Source of the DNA: Gemmobacter nectariphilus DSM 15620
GTDB taxonomy: Bacteria; Pseudomonadota; Alphaproteobacteria; Rhodobacterales; Rhodobacteraceae
Reading direction: 5' to 3'
Assembly (NCBI RefSeq): GCF_000429765.1
Contig: NZ_AUCM01000010.1
Location: forward strand, 1 to 54,170
Length of the DNA: 54,170 bases
Program-made: the position numbers and the translations under genes
Shown here: in pieces, positions 1 through 8,384 of the stretch
Position numbering within the stretch: the first letter of the stretch is position 1
Layout of the letters: the number at the start of each line of letters is the position of its first letter
The notes under the pieces: generated by a model
What the model was told of the DNA's origin: nothing
Databases searched by the model: none
Seen by the model: only the letters and a program-made list of their open reading frames with translations

Positions 1-262
1 CCCGGTCCCGCGGCACCGAAAGCGGCACCTCGCCGTCCGAGCCCTTCACCCGCTTCGTCGCAACCCCGTTCCGGCGATTGGTCTGCTCCCGCGGCGGCTC
101 TGCGCCAGCCTCGTACCCCAGATGCGCAGTCAGTTCGGCCCCGAGCATCCGCTCCATCAGCCGGACCTTCAGCTCCTTCATCAGCCCGGCATCGCCAAGC
201 AGATCATCAGGCCGCTTGCAGCCCTTCAGCAACTCGTCCAGCACTTCGTTCGAAATCGTCAT
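1..262 (-). CDS. IS256-family transposase, N-terminal part (runs off window)
   Basis: Eighty-seven codons are visible, from the ATG at 262 to the window edge. The protein starts MTISNEVLDELLKGCKRPDD and contains LMKELKVRLMERMLGAELTA and a TNRRNG stretch, typical of the N-terminal region of IS256/mutator-type DDE transposases. The catalytic DDE domain lies outside the window, so activity cannot be judged. A GAGGAG ribosome binding site sits about eight bases before the start. The enzyme would cut and rejoin the IS ends. The gene points away from the island genes to its right. Confidence 0.88.
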   Translation of the reverse strand, partial: MTISNEVLDELLKGCKRPDDLLGDAGLMKELKVRLMERMLGAELTAHLGYEAGAEPPREQTNRRNGVATKRVKGSDGEVPLSVPRDR

Positions 263-303
263 CGTCCTTGCTCCTCTCAGGAAGCATGGACCCAATCAGC
301 CAT

Positions 304-325
304 ACACAGAAGACCGGACACTCTC
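304..325. repeat. Putative right terminal inverted repeat of the IS256-type element
   Basis: Read from the outside in on the minus strand, the sequence begins GAGAGTGTCCGGTCTTCTGT, resembling ends of IS256-family elements from alphaproteobacteria as I remember them. It lies about 40 bases ahead of the transposase start, as expected for this family. The partner repeat is not in the window, so this remains an inference from position and resemblance. Confidence 0.5.
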
Positions 326-1210
326 GAACCTCGGCACAATCAGCCGAGCGAAACGGGCCGGCTTCGCGAAGAACTCGGGAACGGCCCCACACGCCAACGC
401 TTCGAGCGTCACGTATTCGACCTCTTCCGAGAGCGGCGAGAGCCCGCCGAAATTCTCGACGATCTCGTCGCTCTGATCGGTCGTCGCTACAGCCTGATCG
501 CGTATCTGTTCTACGTCTTCGATGACAACCAGTTCTTGCCGATCGGCACCACCACATTCGACAAGGCTTTCGAGCAACTCGGAATCGACGTTCGAACCTC
601 CGGTCGATGCTCGTGGTCGAACTACCAGGAGTTCATCGCAGCGGTGCGCTCGGTCCAAGCAGGGCTGACCAGTTGGGTTGGGGTCAAGGAAGTCCGCCTG
701 ATCGACGCGCATTCCTATCTCTGGCTGTTGGTTCGCCTGCCGCAGAAGATCGAACAGATGCGACAGCAGGGCTTACAGCGGCCGGGTGATCTCAAGGCGG
801 CTATGATCGGCCTCGCTCAGAGCGTGATCCACCGCGTCGGCAATGCCAACGGGCAGGCAGTCGAGCGGGTGGTGAAGAATAAGGAGCTCTTCGGGTTCTC
901 TTCGACGGAAGCGTTCTATGATTTTCTATGCCACCTGTGGGAAGACCAGGACGGGCGATGCGTGCTGACAGGTCTGCCGATGCTGCTGCCGCAGAAAGGA
1001 CGACCGGTTACCGAGTTAGTGGTTTCGATCGACCGAAAGGACAGCGCAGGCCACTATTCGCCGGAGAACATCCAGCTAACCTGTTGGTTCGCAAATCGCT
1101 GGAAGGGGACGCAGGCGGATCACGATTTCGCTGCGCTTATCGATATTCTGCGTCGGGGCGAGGAAGCCCAAGGCGATTATCCGCAGCACTTTGGAGCTAT
1201 CACGGAATAG
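326..1210 (+). pseudogene. HNH-type nuclease gene, 5' end removed by the IS insertion
   Basis: About 294 codons of an open frame continue from the IS boundary to a stop at 1210, with no natural start left. The C-terminal part carries CVLTGLPM, then SIDRKDS and ENIQLTCWFANRWKG. This matches the phage-associated HNH variant in which CxLTG and SLDRID-like motifs frame the metal-binding site. The preceding region (DLVALIGRRYSLIAYLFYVF) is not recognised. The frame stays open through the IS end on the antisense strand, up to an ATG at 122, so a fused product is formally possible but unlikely. The gene runs tail to tail with the phage-like operon, 10 bases away. Its original role may have been a mobile or defence nuclease. 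Confidence 0.7.
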
Positions 1211-1220
1211 CGGTGTGCCG

Positions 1221-1655
1221 TTAGACATCCGCGCTTGATGCTCGCGCCACCACGAATTCCATCGACCGCTTCGACGGCACACGCGTCCTGTTCAAGCGCC
1301 AGACGATGACCGCAATCCCGTACTGCCAGCGCCGGTTTGCGGTGGCACGGCTGATGCCGAGTTCCCAGCAGATCGGCTTCCACGGCTTCCGGTTCGCTCG
1401 AAGCCACAGCAGGCGCGCGTCGGCGGGGTCGAGCCAGCGCAGCCAGAGAAGAGTATCCTCGGCCTGCGTTATGTCGCGCGGGCTTGGCTTCGGCCGTCGC
1501 ATTCGAGGCTCCTGACCGACCCTGTCGGCGAAGGTGTGGAAATACTCGGGCCAGGCGTTGAAGTAGCCCTGCGGCTTCACCTCGGGCAGCGACCGGAAGA
1601 CATCGGCAGCGCTTTCAAGGCGCGCTTCGACCATGGCGGAAGTCCACTCAGTCAT
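1221..1655 (-). CDS. DUF6362-like phage protein with helix-turn-helix
   Basis: This 144-residue protein starts MTEWTSAMVEARLESAADVF. Its C-terminal half has the pattern DARLLWLRANRKPWKPICWELGISRATANRRW, which reads as a helix-turn-helix (GISRATANRRWQYG). I recognise it as the DUF6362 family found in prophages and integrated elements of Rhodobacterales; the name is from memory. The ATG at 1655 was chosen because it overlaps the stop of the preceding gene by eight bases (ATGACTGA) and matches the family start. It is the last gene of the long leftward operon. A role in late transcription or terminase-like recognition is possible but not shown. Confidence 0.72.
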   Translation of the reverse strand: MTEWTSAMVEARLESAADVFRSLPEVKPQGYFNAWPEYFHTFADRVGQEPRMRRPKPSPRDITQAEDTLLWLRWLDPADARLLWLRANRKPWKPICWELGISRATANRRWQYGIAVIVWRLNRTRVPSKRSMEFVVARASSADV

Positions 1656-1848
1656 GGGCGATCTCCCTTGGCTCGACACGCGGGCCGTAGAGTTTTTCTG
1701 CTAGCTGGCGGACCAGTTCCTGCTCCGGCCAGGTGAGACGCGGGTCGTCGATGGACACGGCCAGTAGACCATGGTCGTGCCAGCCGTCCTGCTTGACGCG
1801 ATCTGGATCACGCCGGGTGCCACCATAGCCTCGGGGATACCACCTCAT
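1648..1848 (-). CDS. Small uncharacterised protein of the phage-like operon
   Basis: This is a 66-residue protein starting MRWYPRGYGG and ending REIAHD. It has no recognisable domain and is rich in charged residues, with no membrane segment. The start at 1848 overlaps the TGA of the RuvC-like gene (ATGA), and its own stop overlaps the next gene by eight bases. It is therefore translationally coupled on both sides, which is the main reason to call it real. An upstream ATG in frame would lengthen it by ten residues into the previous gene. Confidence 0.6.
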   Translation of the reverse strand: MRWYPRGYGGTRRDPDRVKQDGWHDHGLLAVSIDDPRLTWPEQELVRQLAEKLYGPRVEPREIAHD

Positions 1849-2366
1849 GCGACACCCCCGTTCGTTGCAATGGCCCAATGCAGGAGGGCGATGGCATCCG
1901 CCTCGTTGTCATCGGCGGGGCTGAACCCGCGCGCTCGCGCGGCTGCAATCATCGCCTCCTTGTCTGCATTGCCCTTGCCGGCGGCATGGCGCTTGATGGT
2001 GCCGACCGGAACGCCCTCATAGGGGATGCCGCGGAGTTCAGCCCATGCCGTGAGGGTGGCCATCAGACCGCCATAGACATGGGCAGCGTCCGTGCCGACA
2101 TGGCGGCGGACTTCTTCGAACCAGATCGCGGCGACAGGACCTGACAGCCGGTCGACCTCGGTCAGCCAGTTGGTGAAGCGCAGGTAGCGCATCCCGCCGC
2201 CATCGAAGCGGCCGGGGCGAAAGGACGTCGTGCCAGAGGTGATCAGGCCGTCATGGCCACGCAAGGCCCAACCTGTCGTTGTCCCGAGGTCGAGGGCAAG
2301 GATGCAGGACGTGGAAAGGCACCCCGGTTCGAGGCGCAGGTCGGCAGTCTGGATGGTCAGCGTCAT
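1845..2366 (-). CDS. RuvC-like (RNase H fold) Holliday junction resolvase
   Basis: This 173-residue protein has the order of acidic motifs expected for RuvC-like nucleases: ILALDLGTTTGWA (first Asp, near residue 26), then IWFEEV (Glu), and near the C-terminus ADDNEADAIALLHW (paired acidic residues). It would cut branched DNA made during recombination or replication of the element. A GGTGAG sequence precedes the ATG at 2366; internal starts up to residue 17 are possible because the first motif begins only at residue 22. It follows a 435-base non-coding stretch with clustered TGTCCCAC repeats and is coupled to the small downstream gene by ATGA. Confidence 0.8.
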   Translation of the reverse strand: MTLTIQTADLRLEPGCLSTSCILALDLGTTTGWALRGHDGLITSGTTSFRPGRFDGGGMRYLRFTNWLTEVDRLSGPVAAIWFEEVRRHVGTDAAHVYGGLMATLTAWAELRGIPYEGVPVGTIKRHAAGKGNADKEAMIAAARARGFSPADDNEADAIALLHWAIATNGGVA

Positions 2367-2465
2367 GTTGAAGGCTCACCTGAATCGTGGGCCTTCGGCT
2401 TTGGTCATGGGCAGAGAATCATGACACGCGCACCCATTCAAGAAAAATGCGCCTGAACACACCTC

Positions 2466-2736
2466 TGTCCCACCTGGTCTTGGGGTGTCCCACTTGCCGA
2501 TCAAAGTGGGACGCCAGATTTTCATTTCAAAACAAGGCGTGTCCCACCTGTCCCACTTGTCCCACCTTTTTCCCTACGTCGCATGAGGAAGAATGAGGTC
2601 AGCCGGGACATATGCGCTTCATATGGGAAAGAGAGAAGTTGGCGGTCCAAGTGGGACAGGTGGGACAGGATTGATTTGAAATGGTTTTTTCTGTCCCACC
2701 TTGGGATTGAAGTGGGACAGGCCGCGAAGTGGGACA
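2466..2736. repeat. Cluster of eleven TGTCCCAC / GTGGGAC motifs in a 435-base gene-free stretch
   Basis: The stretch 2367-2801 between the primase and resolvase genes has no convincing gene. It holds TGTCCCAC at 2466, 2486, 2540, 2549, 2558 and 2692, and GTGGGAC in the other orientation at 2506, 2651, 2660, 2712 and 2729. The sites at 2540-2565 and 2651-2667 are spaced 9 bases apart, like iterons. The left block is mainly in one orientation and the right block in the other. The stretch is also poorer in GC than its flanks. Such arrays bind replication initiators or repressors; a transcription role is equally possible. Confidence 0.75.
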
Positions 2737-2801
2737 GCGGCAAAACGAAAAAGGGCACCCGGTTGGATGCCCCCTCCATGCCTGCCACGGCCATCGCGAC
2801 G

Positions 2802-5357
2802 TCAGCCGCGCGGCGACCTGCGGTAACGCCATTCGCGGGTCGCGCCTGCGCCGCTGCGGTATCGCTCCCAATCCCGCGACTTCAGCCAAGCCCCCACACG
2901 CATCTGGTCGCCCTTCGTCCATTTCGCTGGCTCGATGCCGAGCGCGTCTTCGAGGATTTCACCCACCGACACATCGCGGATCGGCTCGGGACGTTCGAAC
3001 TCTTCATCCTGCCAATCATCCCAGCCCGCGTGGCCGCGATTGACGCTGCGGGTGTCGTGCGTCAGCCAGCGGTCGATCCGCGCGTCCCAGGCATCCGCCT
3101 GATAGCGCGCTTCCTGCGCGGCGGCGGCCTCGGCGAGCAGCGCCGGATCGTCGATCCACCAAATCGCGCCTTCGCGGAAACGGTGGACGGCTTCGGCCCA
3201 GAGTTGATCCCGGTCGCGAGCGATTGCGGCGATGTCGATGCTGCCACAGCGTAGTGGCCAGAAGCGGCGATTGCCGGTTTCGTCCCGCAGATAGGTGTCG
3301 GGGTTCACAGTGCCCGCGAAGACGCATTGGCGCGGCACTTCAACGGTGTAACGGCCATAGGGCGGTCGGAAGCGGTCGGTGGTGCGGGTCAGAAACGCCT
3401 TGATGCGCGAGACCTCGGCGCGGCCGATAGCATCGAGTTCGGCAATTTCCACGATCCAGACGCCCTGCATGTGGATGGCAGCATCCTTGGACCCAAGCTC
3501 GGGCAACTCGTCGGTGAACCAATCCTCGCCCGCGAGCACCTTGATCGCGGTGGATTTGCGCGCGCCTTGCGGCCCTTCGAGGATCAGCATGTGGTCGGCC
3601 TTCACCCCGGGCCGGTAGATCCGGGCCACCGCCGAGATCAGCCAGAGCGCGCCGATGGTGTGATGGAAGGCGGTCGGCGCTGCGCCGAGATAGGTGCTTG
3701 TCCAGGTCTCGATCCGGGGCGTGCCATCCCATTGCAGGGTGTCGAGCCAGTCGCGGACTGGGTGAATGCGCAGGTCGCGCGCCACTGCGCCGATACCTCG
3801 GCTGACAACCATGGGGGCGACGTTCAGCCCGCGCAACTGCAGCCATTCGGCGGTGCGCACATCGTCGGCATCATCCCATGGTCGCGGAAATCGGAGGGCC
3901 GGGTCATCCCACGGCAGCGGCTGACGAACCACGATGGATTGGGCGAACTCGTCGAAGGCCAGGAGCCCGGCAAAGACCGGATCCGAGGACAGGGCGATGA
4001 TCACATTGGCCTCGTTGCGCTCGGGCGTGCCGGACAGATCCTGACACAGCCGCCCAAACCAGGCGGGACGCGCAATCCTGCCCTGCGGATCGCCCGTCGC
4101 ATGCACGCGGCGGCGCAGTTCCGTCAATTGCTTGTCGAGGATCGACATGGAGATGCCGGTCGCGGTCTTGATCCGGGCGAGGATCTGGCGTTCGGGCAGC
4201 GGATCGAGCCGGGCAAGCGCAAGGCGACCGAGAAGGCTGGAGAGCGCGGCGAGTTCGGGCGGGTTGGTCAGTGCCTCGGCGGCGGCAATCAGAGCGTCCG
4301 GATCGCCAGGTGCCGGAGCCGCCACTGGCGTCATGGTCTCAGGTCCGCCCGGCTCGTCCGCCGAAATCTCCGGGCGATAGTCGGTCGCACGCGCTCCGCG
4401 CATCAGATCGTCGTTGAAATCATCGCCATGGAGCGGGACCACGATCTCGTTCGGAATGTCGGCCCGGTTCAGGCGATCCGACAGGGTCGCAGCGGCTTGA
4501 CGACCTGCGTCGCCTGCATCGGCGTAGATCGTGATCCGCGTCGTGCCCGTCGGCCACTGAAACCGCGCGAGCCCGTCGGCAGAGAGCGCCGCCCAGACGG
4601 CGGTGCCGAACAGGGTATGCGCCGCTAGGGCGGTCTCGATGCCTTCGGCAATGCCGAGATGGCCGTCCGCAGGCATGGCGAACAGGCGCACGGCCGCATC
4701 CGCTACCGATCCCAGCATCTTCTTCCCGGCAGACGCCTTGGCGCTGCCGTCGTCGAGCAGGAAGGTCCGGTGAATACCCTGAGCGCGGGTGCCGTCTGCC
4801 AGGCGTGGCAATGCGATCAGGCCCGGCCAACCGCGTCGCGTGTCGAAATCCGGCAGATCGGGGTGGAACAACAGATCCGGGCATCCCGGATCGGCAAGGC
4901 CGCGGATGCGGAGGTAGGTTTCGCCGGGCGTGCCAGCGAGCGGCTGTGCGCCGTCAATCAGTCGCGCAATCTCGCCGGTATGATCGGGCTTCGGGCGCGG
5001 CGCGTTTCGGGGCGCGGGATGATCCATCCCGGCAATCCGGGCGGCTTCGTCGAAAAGCGCGCCGTCGCTCAGCCCCGTCGCCTGCGCGATCAGATCGATG
5101 GGCCCGGCGCTTTCACCAGTGGCATAATCGAAGCCCCAGCCTGCATAAGGCCCGTCGAGGTGGATGGTGCACGACCCTTCCTTGCGTGGCGGGCGGCCGG
5201 ACAGGTCGGCACAGCGTAAGGAGCGACGGTCGCGCGCCAGCCGCGCCTCCGGAAAGATGCTGGGGAGCCAGTCGCCTGCGGTGGCGGCAAGCCGATCCTT
5301 CACGGCGGCCAGATCGTGGCGTGCCTTCGGCGTGGCGACATCGTTGAGATCGATCAT
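2802..5357 (-). CDS. Primase-helicase: Toprim domain plus VapE/VirE-type ATPase
   Basis: This 851-residue protein probably primes and unwinds DNA for replication of the element. The N-terminal third resembles phage primases (DGPYAGWGFDYATGESAGPI). A Toprim domain follows at about 225-330, with GIAEGIETALAAH (Glu238) and ITIYADAGDAG (Asp280, Asp283). The C-terminal half is a VapE/VirE-like P-loop domain with Walker A GPQGARKST at 595-603 and a later NRRFWPLRCG motif typical of that family. The start at 5357 (MIDLND) follows the helicase stop by nine bases, with AGGGG between. It is the largest gene of the operon, upstream of the repeat cluster. The zinc finger of DnaG-type primases is not visible. 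Confidence 0.85.
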   Translation of the reverse strand: MIDLNDVATPKARHDLAAVKDRLAATAGDWLPSIFPEARLARDRRSLRCADLSGRPPRKEGSCTIHLDGPYAGWGFDYATGESAGPIDLIAQATGLSDGALFDEAARIAGMDHPAPRNAPRPKPDHTGEIARLIDGAQPLAGTPGETYLRIRGLADPGCPDLLFHPDLPDFDTRRGWPGLIALPRLADGTRAQGIHRTFLLDDGSAKASAGKKMLGSVADAAVRLFAMPADGHLGIAEGIETALAAHTLFGTAVWAALSADGLARFQWPTGTTRITIYADAGDAGRQAAATLSDRLNRADIPNEIVVPLHGDDFNDDLMRGARATDYRPEISADEPGGPETMTPVAAPAPGDPDALIAAAEALTNPPELAALSSLLGRLALARLDPLPERQILARIKTATGISMSILDKQLTELRRRVHATGDPQGRIARPAWFGRLCQDLSGTPERNEANVIIALSSDPVFAGLLAFDEFAQSIVVRQPLPWDDPALRFPRPWDDADDVRTAEWLQLRGLNVAPMVVSRGIGAVARDLRIHPVRDWLDTLQWDGTPRIETWTSTYLGAAPTAFHHTIGALWLISAVARIYRPGVKADHMLILEGPQGARKSTAIKVLAGEDWFTDELPELGSKDAAIHMQGVWIVEIAELDAIGRAEVSRIKAFLTRTTDRFRPPYGRYTVEVPRQCVFAGTVNPDTYLRDETGNRRFWPLRCGSIDIAAIARDRDQLWAEAVHRFREGAIWWIDDPALLAEAAAAQEARYQADAWDARIDRWLTHDTRSVNRGHAGWDDWQDEEFERPEPIRDVSVGEILEDALGIEPAKWTKGDQMRVGAWLKSRDWERYRSGAGATREWRYRRSPRG

Positions 5358-5366
5358 CGCGTCCCC

Positions 5367-6686
5367 TCACGCCAGGAGGACGAGGCCGCGCTCGGCGCGG
5401 GTGATGGCGGTGTAGAGCCAACGGCGGCGGTCGATCTCGCTGCGGCCCAGTCCGTCGTCCCAGACGATCACGTTCTCCCACTGCGATCCTTGCGCCTTGT
5501 GGGCAGTGATCGCCCATCCGAAGGTCGCCTCGGTCAGCTTGCGCTTTTCCCGCCAGTCGCGGTCATGGCGCTTGGCATCGTAAGCGACGTGATCCTCGAA
5601 ATGCCCCTTGTAGATGCGCAACCGGCCCGGGCGGCCGTCGCTGTCGAATGGCGTCACACGCCGCCCGTCCTCGTCATGCACCACGGCCGAGAAGTAGAGG
5701 CTGCCTTCGTCGACGATATCCTCGAGGGTCAGGAACATGCCGTTGATCAGACCGAGCGAATTGTCGTTCTTCAGGCAGATGATCTTTTCCGCCCCGCCAG
5801 TGGGCAGATACGTCCCGCCCAGCCCGGCCGCCGCGCGCATCGCGTTGTTCAGCTGGAAGCGCGTCGCGTTCAGGCCGCAGATCAACTGCCCGCCGCGCAG
5901 CGCCTGATCCGGCGTGATGTCGCCCTTGCGCAGTTTGGCGACATGGGCGTCGTAAACCCCGAAGCCGATGGGTTCCCCCATCCGCGCCATCGTGGCGAGA
6001 CGGATGATGGCGCTCTCGGCCGCCTGGCGGTGAATCTCCGTCAGCATCACGTCGGGGGCGTCCCGGGTGAAGGCCCCTTCGCCCTTGATCGGCGGCAACT
6101 GGCCGGGATCGCCCAGCACGAGGATCGGCTTGCCGAAACTCATCAGGTCGCGGGCCATCTCCTCGCCCACCATCGACACCTCGTCCAGCACGATGAGCCG
6201 CGCATCCGCGGCATCGCTTTGCGGGTTCAGGGCGAAACGGGGATGCTTCATCGCGGACAGCGCCTGGCGCATCGCCTCGATCCCCGCCTCGGCCGCGGTC
6301 CTGTCGAAACCGGTCAGCTTGCGCGCGGCGGTCTCGGCCTCCTGAACCTTGGCGGTTGCGGCGGCGATTTCCTCTTCGGTCGACTCGATCACCGAATAGA
6401 TCAGGCTGTGGACGGTGCGGGCGGGCGTGCCCTTGCGGCTCAGGACCAGTGCGGCCTTGCCCGTGAAGGTCGCGGTGACGACGCCCGGCACGCAACCGCC
6501 GTCCTTCGCGCAGCGATGGGGTGACAGTCCAAGGTCGTCGAGGGCGAATTTCAGGACCGTGCTCTTGCCCGACCCGGCATAACCGAAGAGCCGGAACACC
6601 TGCTGCTGCTCGGCGCGGTTCTCGAACCAGTCGCGGACTTCGGCGATGGCGGCGGCCTGCGCGGCCGAGGGGACGAAGTCAGACAC
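5367..6686 (-). CDS. RecD-like superfamily 1 DNA helicase
   Basis: This 439-residue protein carries Walker A GYAGSGKST at 35-43, LIVLDEVSM at 164-172 (Walker B), GDPGQLPP at 192-199, and near the C-terminus WAITAHKAQGSQW and LYTAITRAERGLVLL. These are the motifs of RecD/Dda-type 5'-3' helicases. The GTG at 6686 was chosen as start because GTGTCTGA overlaps the nuclease stop by eight bases; a longer frame upstream only translates the neighbouring gene out of phase. Together with the adjacent nuclease it could form a two-part helicase-nuclease. Confidence 0.87.
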   Translation of the reverse strand: MSDFVPSAAQAAAIAEVRDWFENRAEQQQVFRLFGYAGSGKSTVLKFALDDLGLSPHRCAKDGGCVPGVVTATFTGKAALVLSRKGTPARTVHSLIYSVIESTEEEIAAATAKVQEAETAARKLTGFDRTAAEAGIEAMRQALSAMKHPRFALNPQSDAADARLIVLDEVSMVGEEMARDLMSFGKPILVLGDPGQLPPIKGEGAFTRDAPDVMLTEIHRQAAESAIIRLATMARMGEPIGFGVYDAHVAKLRKGDITPDQALRGGQLICGLNATRFQLNNAMRAAAGLGGTYLPTGGAEKIICLKNDNSLGLINGMFLTLEDIVDEGSLYFSAVVHDEDGRRVTPFDSDGRPGRLRIYKGHFEDHVAYDAKRHDRDWREKRKLTEATFGWAITAHKAQGSQWENVIVWDDGLGRSEIDRRRWLYTAITRAERGLVLLA

Positions 6687-7479
6687 CGACGCCCCTCCAG
6701 CACCGCTCTGCCCACGCGCAGGGCGCGTGCCACTTGCCGCCGGCCATGCCGCCCCGGCAGACGACCGCCGTGGGCTCGGTGGCCATCCGGGGTAACCATT
6801 CGCCGGCCGCCGAGGCCTGGACGACCGTGACGGCCCGATCCGACATCTCCTGCGCAAGGCGGGCATCGAACGGGACGAGTTCCGCATGCAATTCCATCGT
6901 GTCGCGGTTCAGCGCGGTGAACAGCGCCGGGTTGGGCAGGTCCATGTAGGCCTGATAAAGGGCGATTTGGGCGGCATAGACAGGCCGCGCGATGCTGACG
7001 CCGCGCCTGACCACATCCTTCCAGCTGGAGGCCCCGAGCGCCTTGTTCTCCCAGAGGGCGGGGAAATCCATCGCGACGGGGCCCGAGACGAAGCAGCCGT
7101 CGATATGGCCCTTGAACCGGCCCGCCATGGCCTCGAAGCCGAACTGGCGGCCATCGGGGCGTTCGGTGCGCAGGTCGAACCCGGCGATCCTGAACCAGCC
7201 CGCGACAATGTCCTCGGCCCGGTGGCCAGCCTCGAAGATGCGCAGGATGCGCGGTTCGAACTCCTGGCCCTCGTCCTTGGGCACCGCGAGGAAGTCATAC
7301 TGGATCTGGCGCAGACAGTCGCGCCCGAGCCCCGAGGAACTGACATAGGTGCGGGGGCGCTCGGCACGATTGCGCGCCGTCAGGGCCGCATCGATGGCGG
7401 ATGAGACGGCCGTGGCGATCGGCGGACGCGGCGCATCCTGACCGTAGATGCAGCCCGAGCCGTGGTTCAGGTCGATCAT
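6679..7479 (-). CDS. Cas4/RecB-like PD-(D/E)XK exonuclease
   Basis: This 266-residue protein shows EAGH (His86), GHID (Asp127), WENK (Glu144, Lys146) and AAQIALYQAYM after it. This is the motif series of RecB-type nucleases. Cys55 near the N-terminus plus Cys241, Cys254 and Cys260 near the C-terminus fit the one-plus-three cysteine layout of iron-sulphur nucleases such as Cas4 and AddB; cluster binding is inference. It would resect DNA ends for recombination with the nearby Sak4-like and ssDNA-binding proteins. The start at 7479 overlaps the previous stop (ATGA). No CRISPR genes are nearby, so this is a phage recombination nuclease rather than a Cas protein. Confidence 0.84.
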   Translation of the reverse strand: MIDLNHGSGCIYGQDAPRPPIATAVSSAIDAALTARNRAERPRTYVSSSGLGRDCLRQIQYDFLAVPKDEGQEFEPRILRIFEAGHRAEDIVAGWFRIAGFDLRTERPDGRQFGFEAMAGRFKGHIDGCFVSGPVAMDFPALWENKALGASSWKDVVRRGVSIARPVYAAQIALYQAYMDLPNPALFTALNRDTMELHAELVPFDARLAQEMSDRAVTVVQASAAGEWLPRMATEPTAVVCRGGMAGGKWHAPCAWAERCWRGVGV

Positions 7480-7685
7480 TGGTCGCGCTCCCAGAACCCG
7501 CCAGCCTGCGCGATGCAGGTCAGCTTGTGATGCTGGGCCTCGGTCAGCCGGGCACGCGCGCCGAATTTCTCGAGCTTCAGGCGCAGGCTCTCGCAGAACT
7601 CGACTTCGAAGTCGGTGATGGCGTTCGCCGTCGCGGCGGCGAGAAGGTCGGTCCAGGGGGCGGTCTCGTCGTTCAGGTCGATCAT
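7476..7685 (-). CDS. Small uncharacterised protein with MIDLND start
   Basis: This 69-residue protein starts MIDLNDETAPW and contains FEVEFCESLRLKLEKFGARARLTEAQHHKL, probably two helices. No family is recognised. The ATG at 7685 has AGGGG a few bases before it and follows the DUF6511-like stop by ten bases; its stop overlaps the nuclease start by ATGA. It shares the first six residues with the primase, and almost with the nuclease that it precedes. Confidence 0.6.
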   Translation of the reverse strand: MIDLNDETAPWTDLLAAATANAITDFEVEFCESLRLKLEKFGARARLTEAQHHKLTCIAQAGGFWERDQ

Positions 7686-7695
7686 GGCTGACCCC

Positions 7696-8067
7696 TCAGA
7701 ACGGAATCGGATCGTCATGGGCCGTGCCGGTCCGCTCCTTGCGTGCGCCCTGCGCCAGCATGCTGTCCACGTAGCCGGTGACGGCCGCCTCGATCAGACG
7801 GTCGATGTCGGCGGCGGTGCGGTTGAAGAAGGGCGCCATCAGGCCAAGGTCGGTCAGCGCTTCGGCGAACAGCACCCGGGCGTCGCGGATGGCCTGTGCC
7901 TCGCGGGCGGTCTTGTCGATCATGCCGTTGTTCCTTTGGGCGATGGCGCTGCCCACGTCCTGACAGCGGAGCGAGCAGAAGCGGTGATAGGGGTAGCGGT
8001 CGTGCTGGAGCCGGTGGACGTAGCCAAAGCCCCGGGCCTCCCGGGCGCAGACGGCGCAGATCGTCAC
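7696..8067 (-). CDS. DUF6511-like putative zinc-binding protein
   Basis: This 123-residue protein starts with GTG at 8067, which overlaps the previous stop (GTGA). It opens TICAVCAREARGFGY and continues YHRFCSLRCQDVG, giving CxxC and CxxxC pairs about 26 residues apart that suggest a zinc knuckle. I recognise it, from memory, as the DUF6511 family carried by Rhodobacterales prophage-like elements. The second half is helical with no motif. Its function is unknown; small zinc proteins in such operons often bind DNA or partner proteins. Confidence 0.66.
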   Translation of the reverse strand: MTICAVCAREARGFGYVHRLQHDRYPYHRFCSLRCQDVGSAIAQRNNGMIDKTAREAQAIRDARVLFAEALTDLGLMAPFFNRTAADIDRLIEAAVTGYVDSMLAQGARKERTGTAHDDPIPF

Positions 8068-8384
8068 CCGAGCAAGAGCGTCGCGATCGGGTCGTCCCGT
8101 GGCCAATCCTGCCGGTGAAGCCGTTGCGATTGCATCACGATCCAGCGCGAGATGGCGTTCACCGCCATGGCCTCGAGGTCGCCGAGGGTGAGGCTTGCGA
8201 TGGGTTGGTGCAGTCTTCCTCGGGCCTCGAGCCATCTTCCGATCTCCAGCGCGGCGGCGCGCGTCACTTGCGCCTGCCATTCGTCGGGGGTCATGGGCCG
8301 GTCGCCCGGCCCAGCCCCATCGGGCTTGGCGGTGGTGGATCGCACCGACCCACCCGACCGCCGCTTCCGCCGCGCTTCAGCCAT
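8064..8384 (-). CDS. Small uncharacterised protein of the replication operon
   Basis: This 106-residue protein starts MAEARRKRRSGGSVRS, a basic and probably disordered N-terminus. A compact part follows: MTPDEWQAQVTRAAALEIGR and LGDLEAMAVNAISRWIVMQS. The ATG at 8384 overlaps the stop of the ssDNA-binding-like gene by eight bases; an internal ATG at 8294 could be the true start of the conserved part. No family is recognised with confidence. Coupling to both neighbours supports expression. Confidence 0.58.
   Translation of the reverse strand: MAEARRKRRSGGSVRSTTAKPDGAGPGDRPMTPDEWQAQVTRAAALEIGRWLEARGRLHQPIASLTLGDLEAMAVNAISRWIVMQSQRLHRQDWPRDDPIATLLLG

Larger units (their letters stand above)
1..325 (-). 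mobile_element. IS256-family insertion sequence, one end only
   Basis: This is the terminal part of an insertion sequence that continues beyond the left edge of the window. It holds the 5' end of an IS256-type transposase gene, and its outer end looks like a terminal inverted repeat at about 304-325. The boundary near 325 is inferred because the reading frame to its right is a nuclease fragment without a start. The target-site duplication and the other end cannot be seen, so the exact boundary may shift by a few bases. Confidence 0.8.

Noticed and set aside
296-712. Open frame on the minus strand opposite the HNH fragment, with a plausible stretch VEYVTLEALACGAVP
   Set aside because: It runs into the IS end, has no ribosome site, and the opposite strand carries recognisable HNH motifs with better codon use.
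2440-2740. Repeated TGTCCCAC units as a CRISPR array
   Set aside because: The units are only eight bases, lie in both orientations and lack spacers of constant length; no cas genes other than a generic Cas4-like phage nuclease are near.
2522-3254. Open frames across the repeat cluster (both strands)
   Set aside because: They mostly translate the repeats (CPT/LSH-like strings) and overlap the primase gene out of phase.
6679-7479. Cas4 of a CRISPR adaptation module
   Set aside because: No cas1, cas2 or array in the window; the neighbours are phage recombination genes, so a phage-type nuclease is the better reading.
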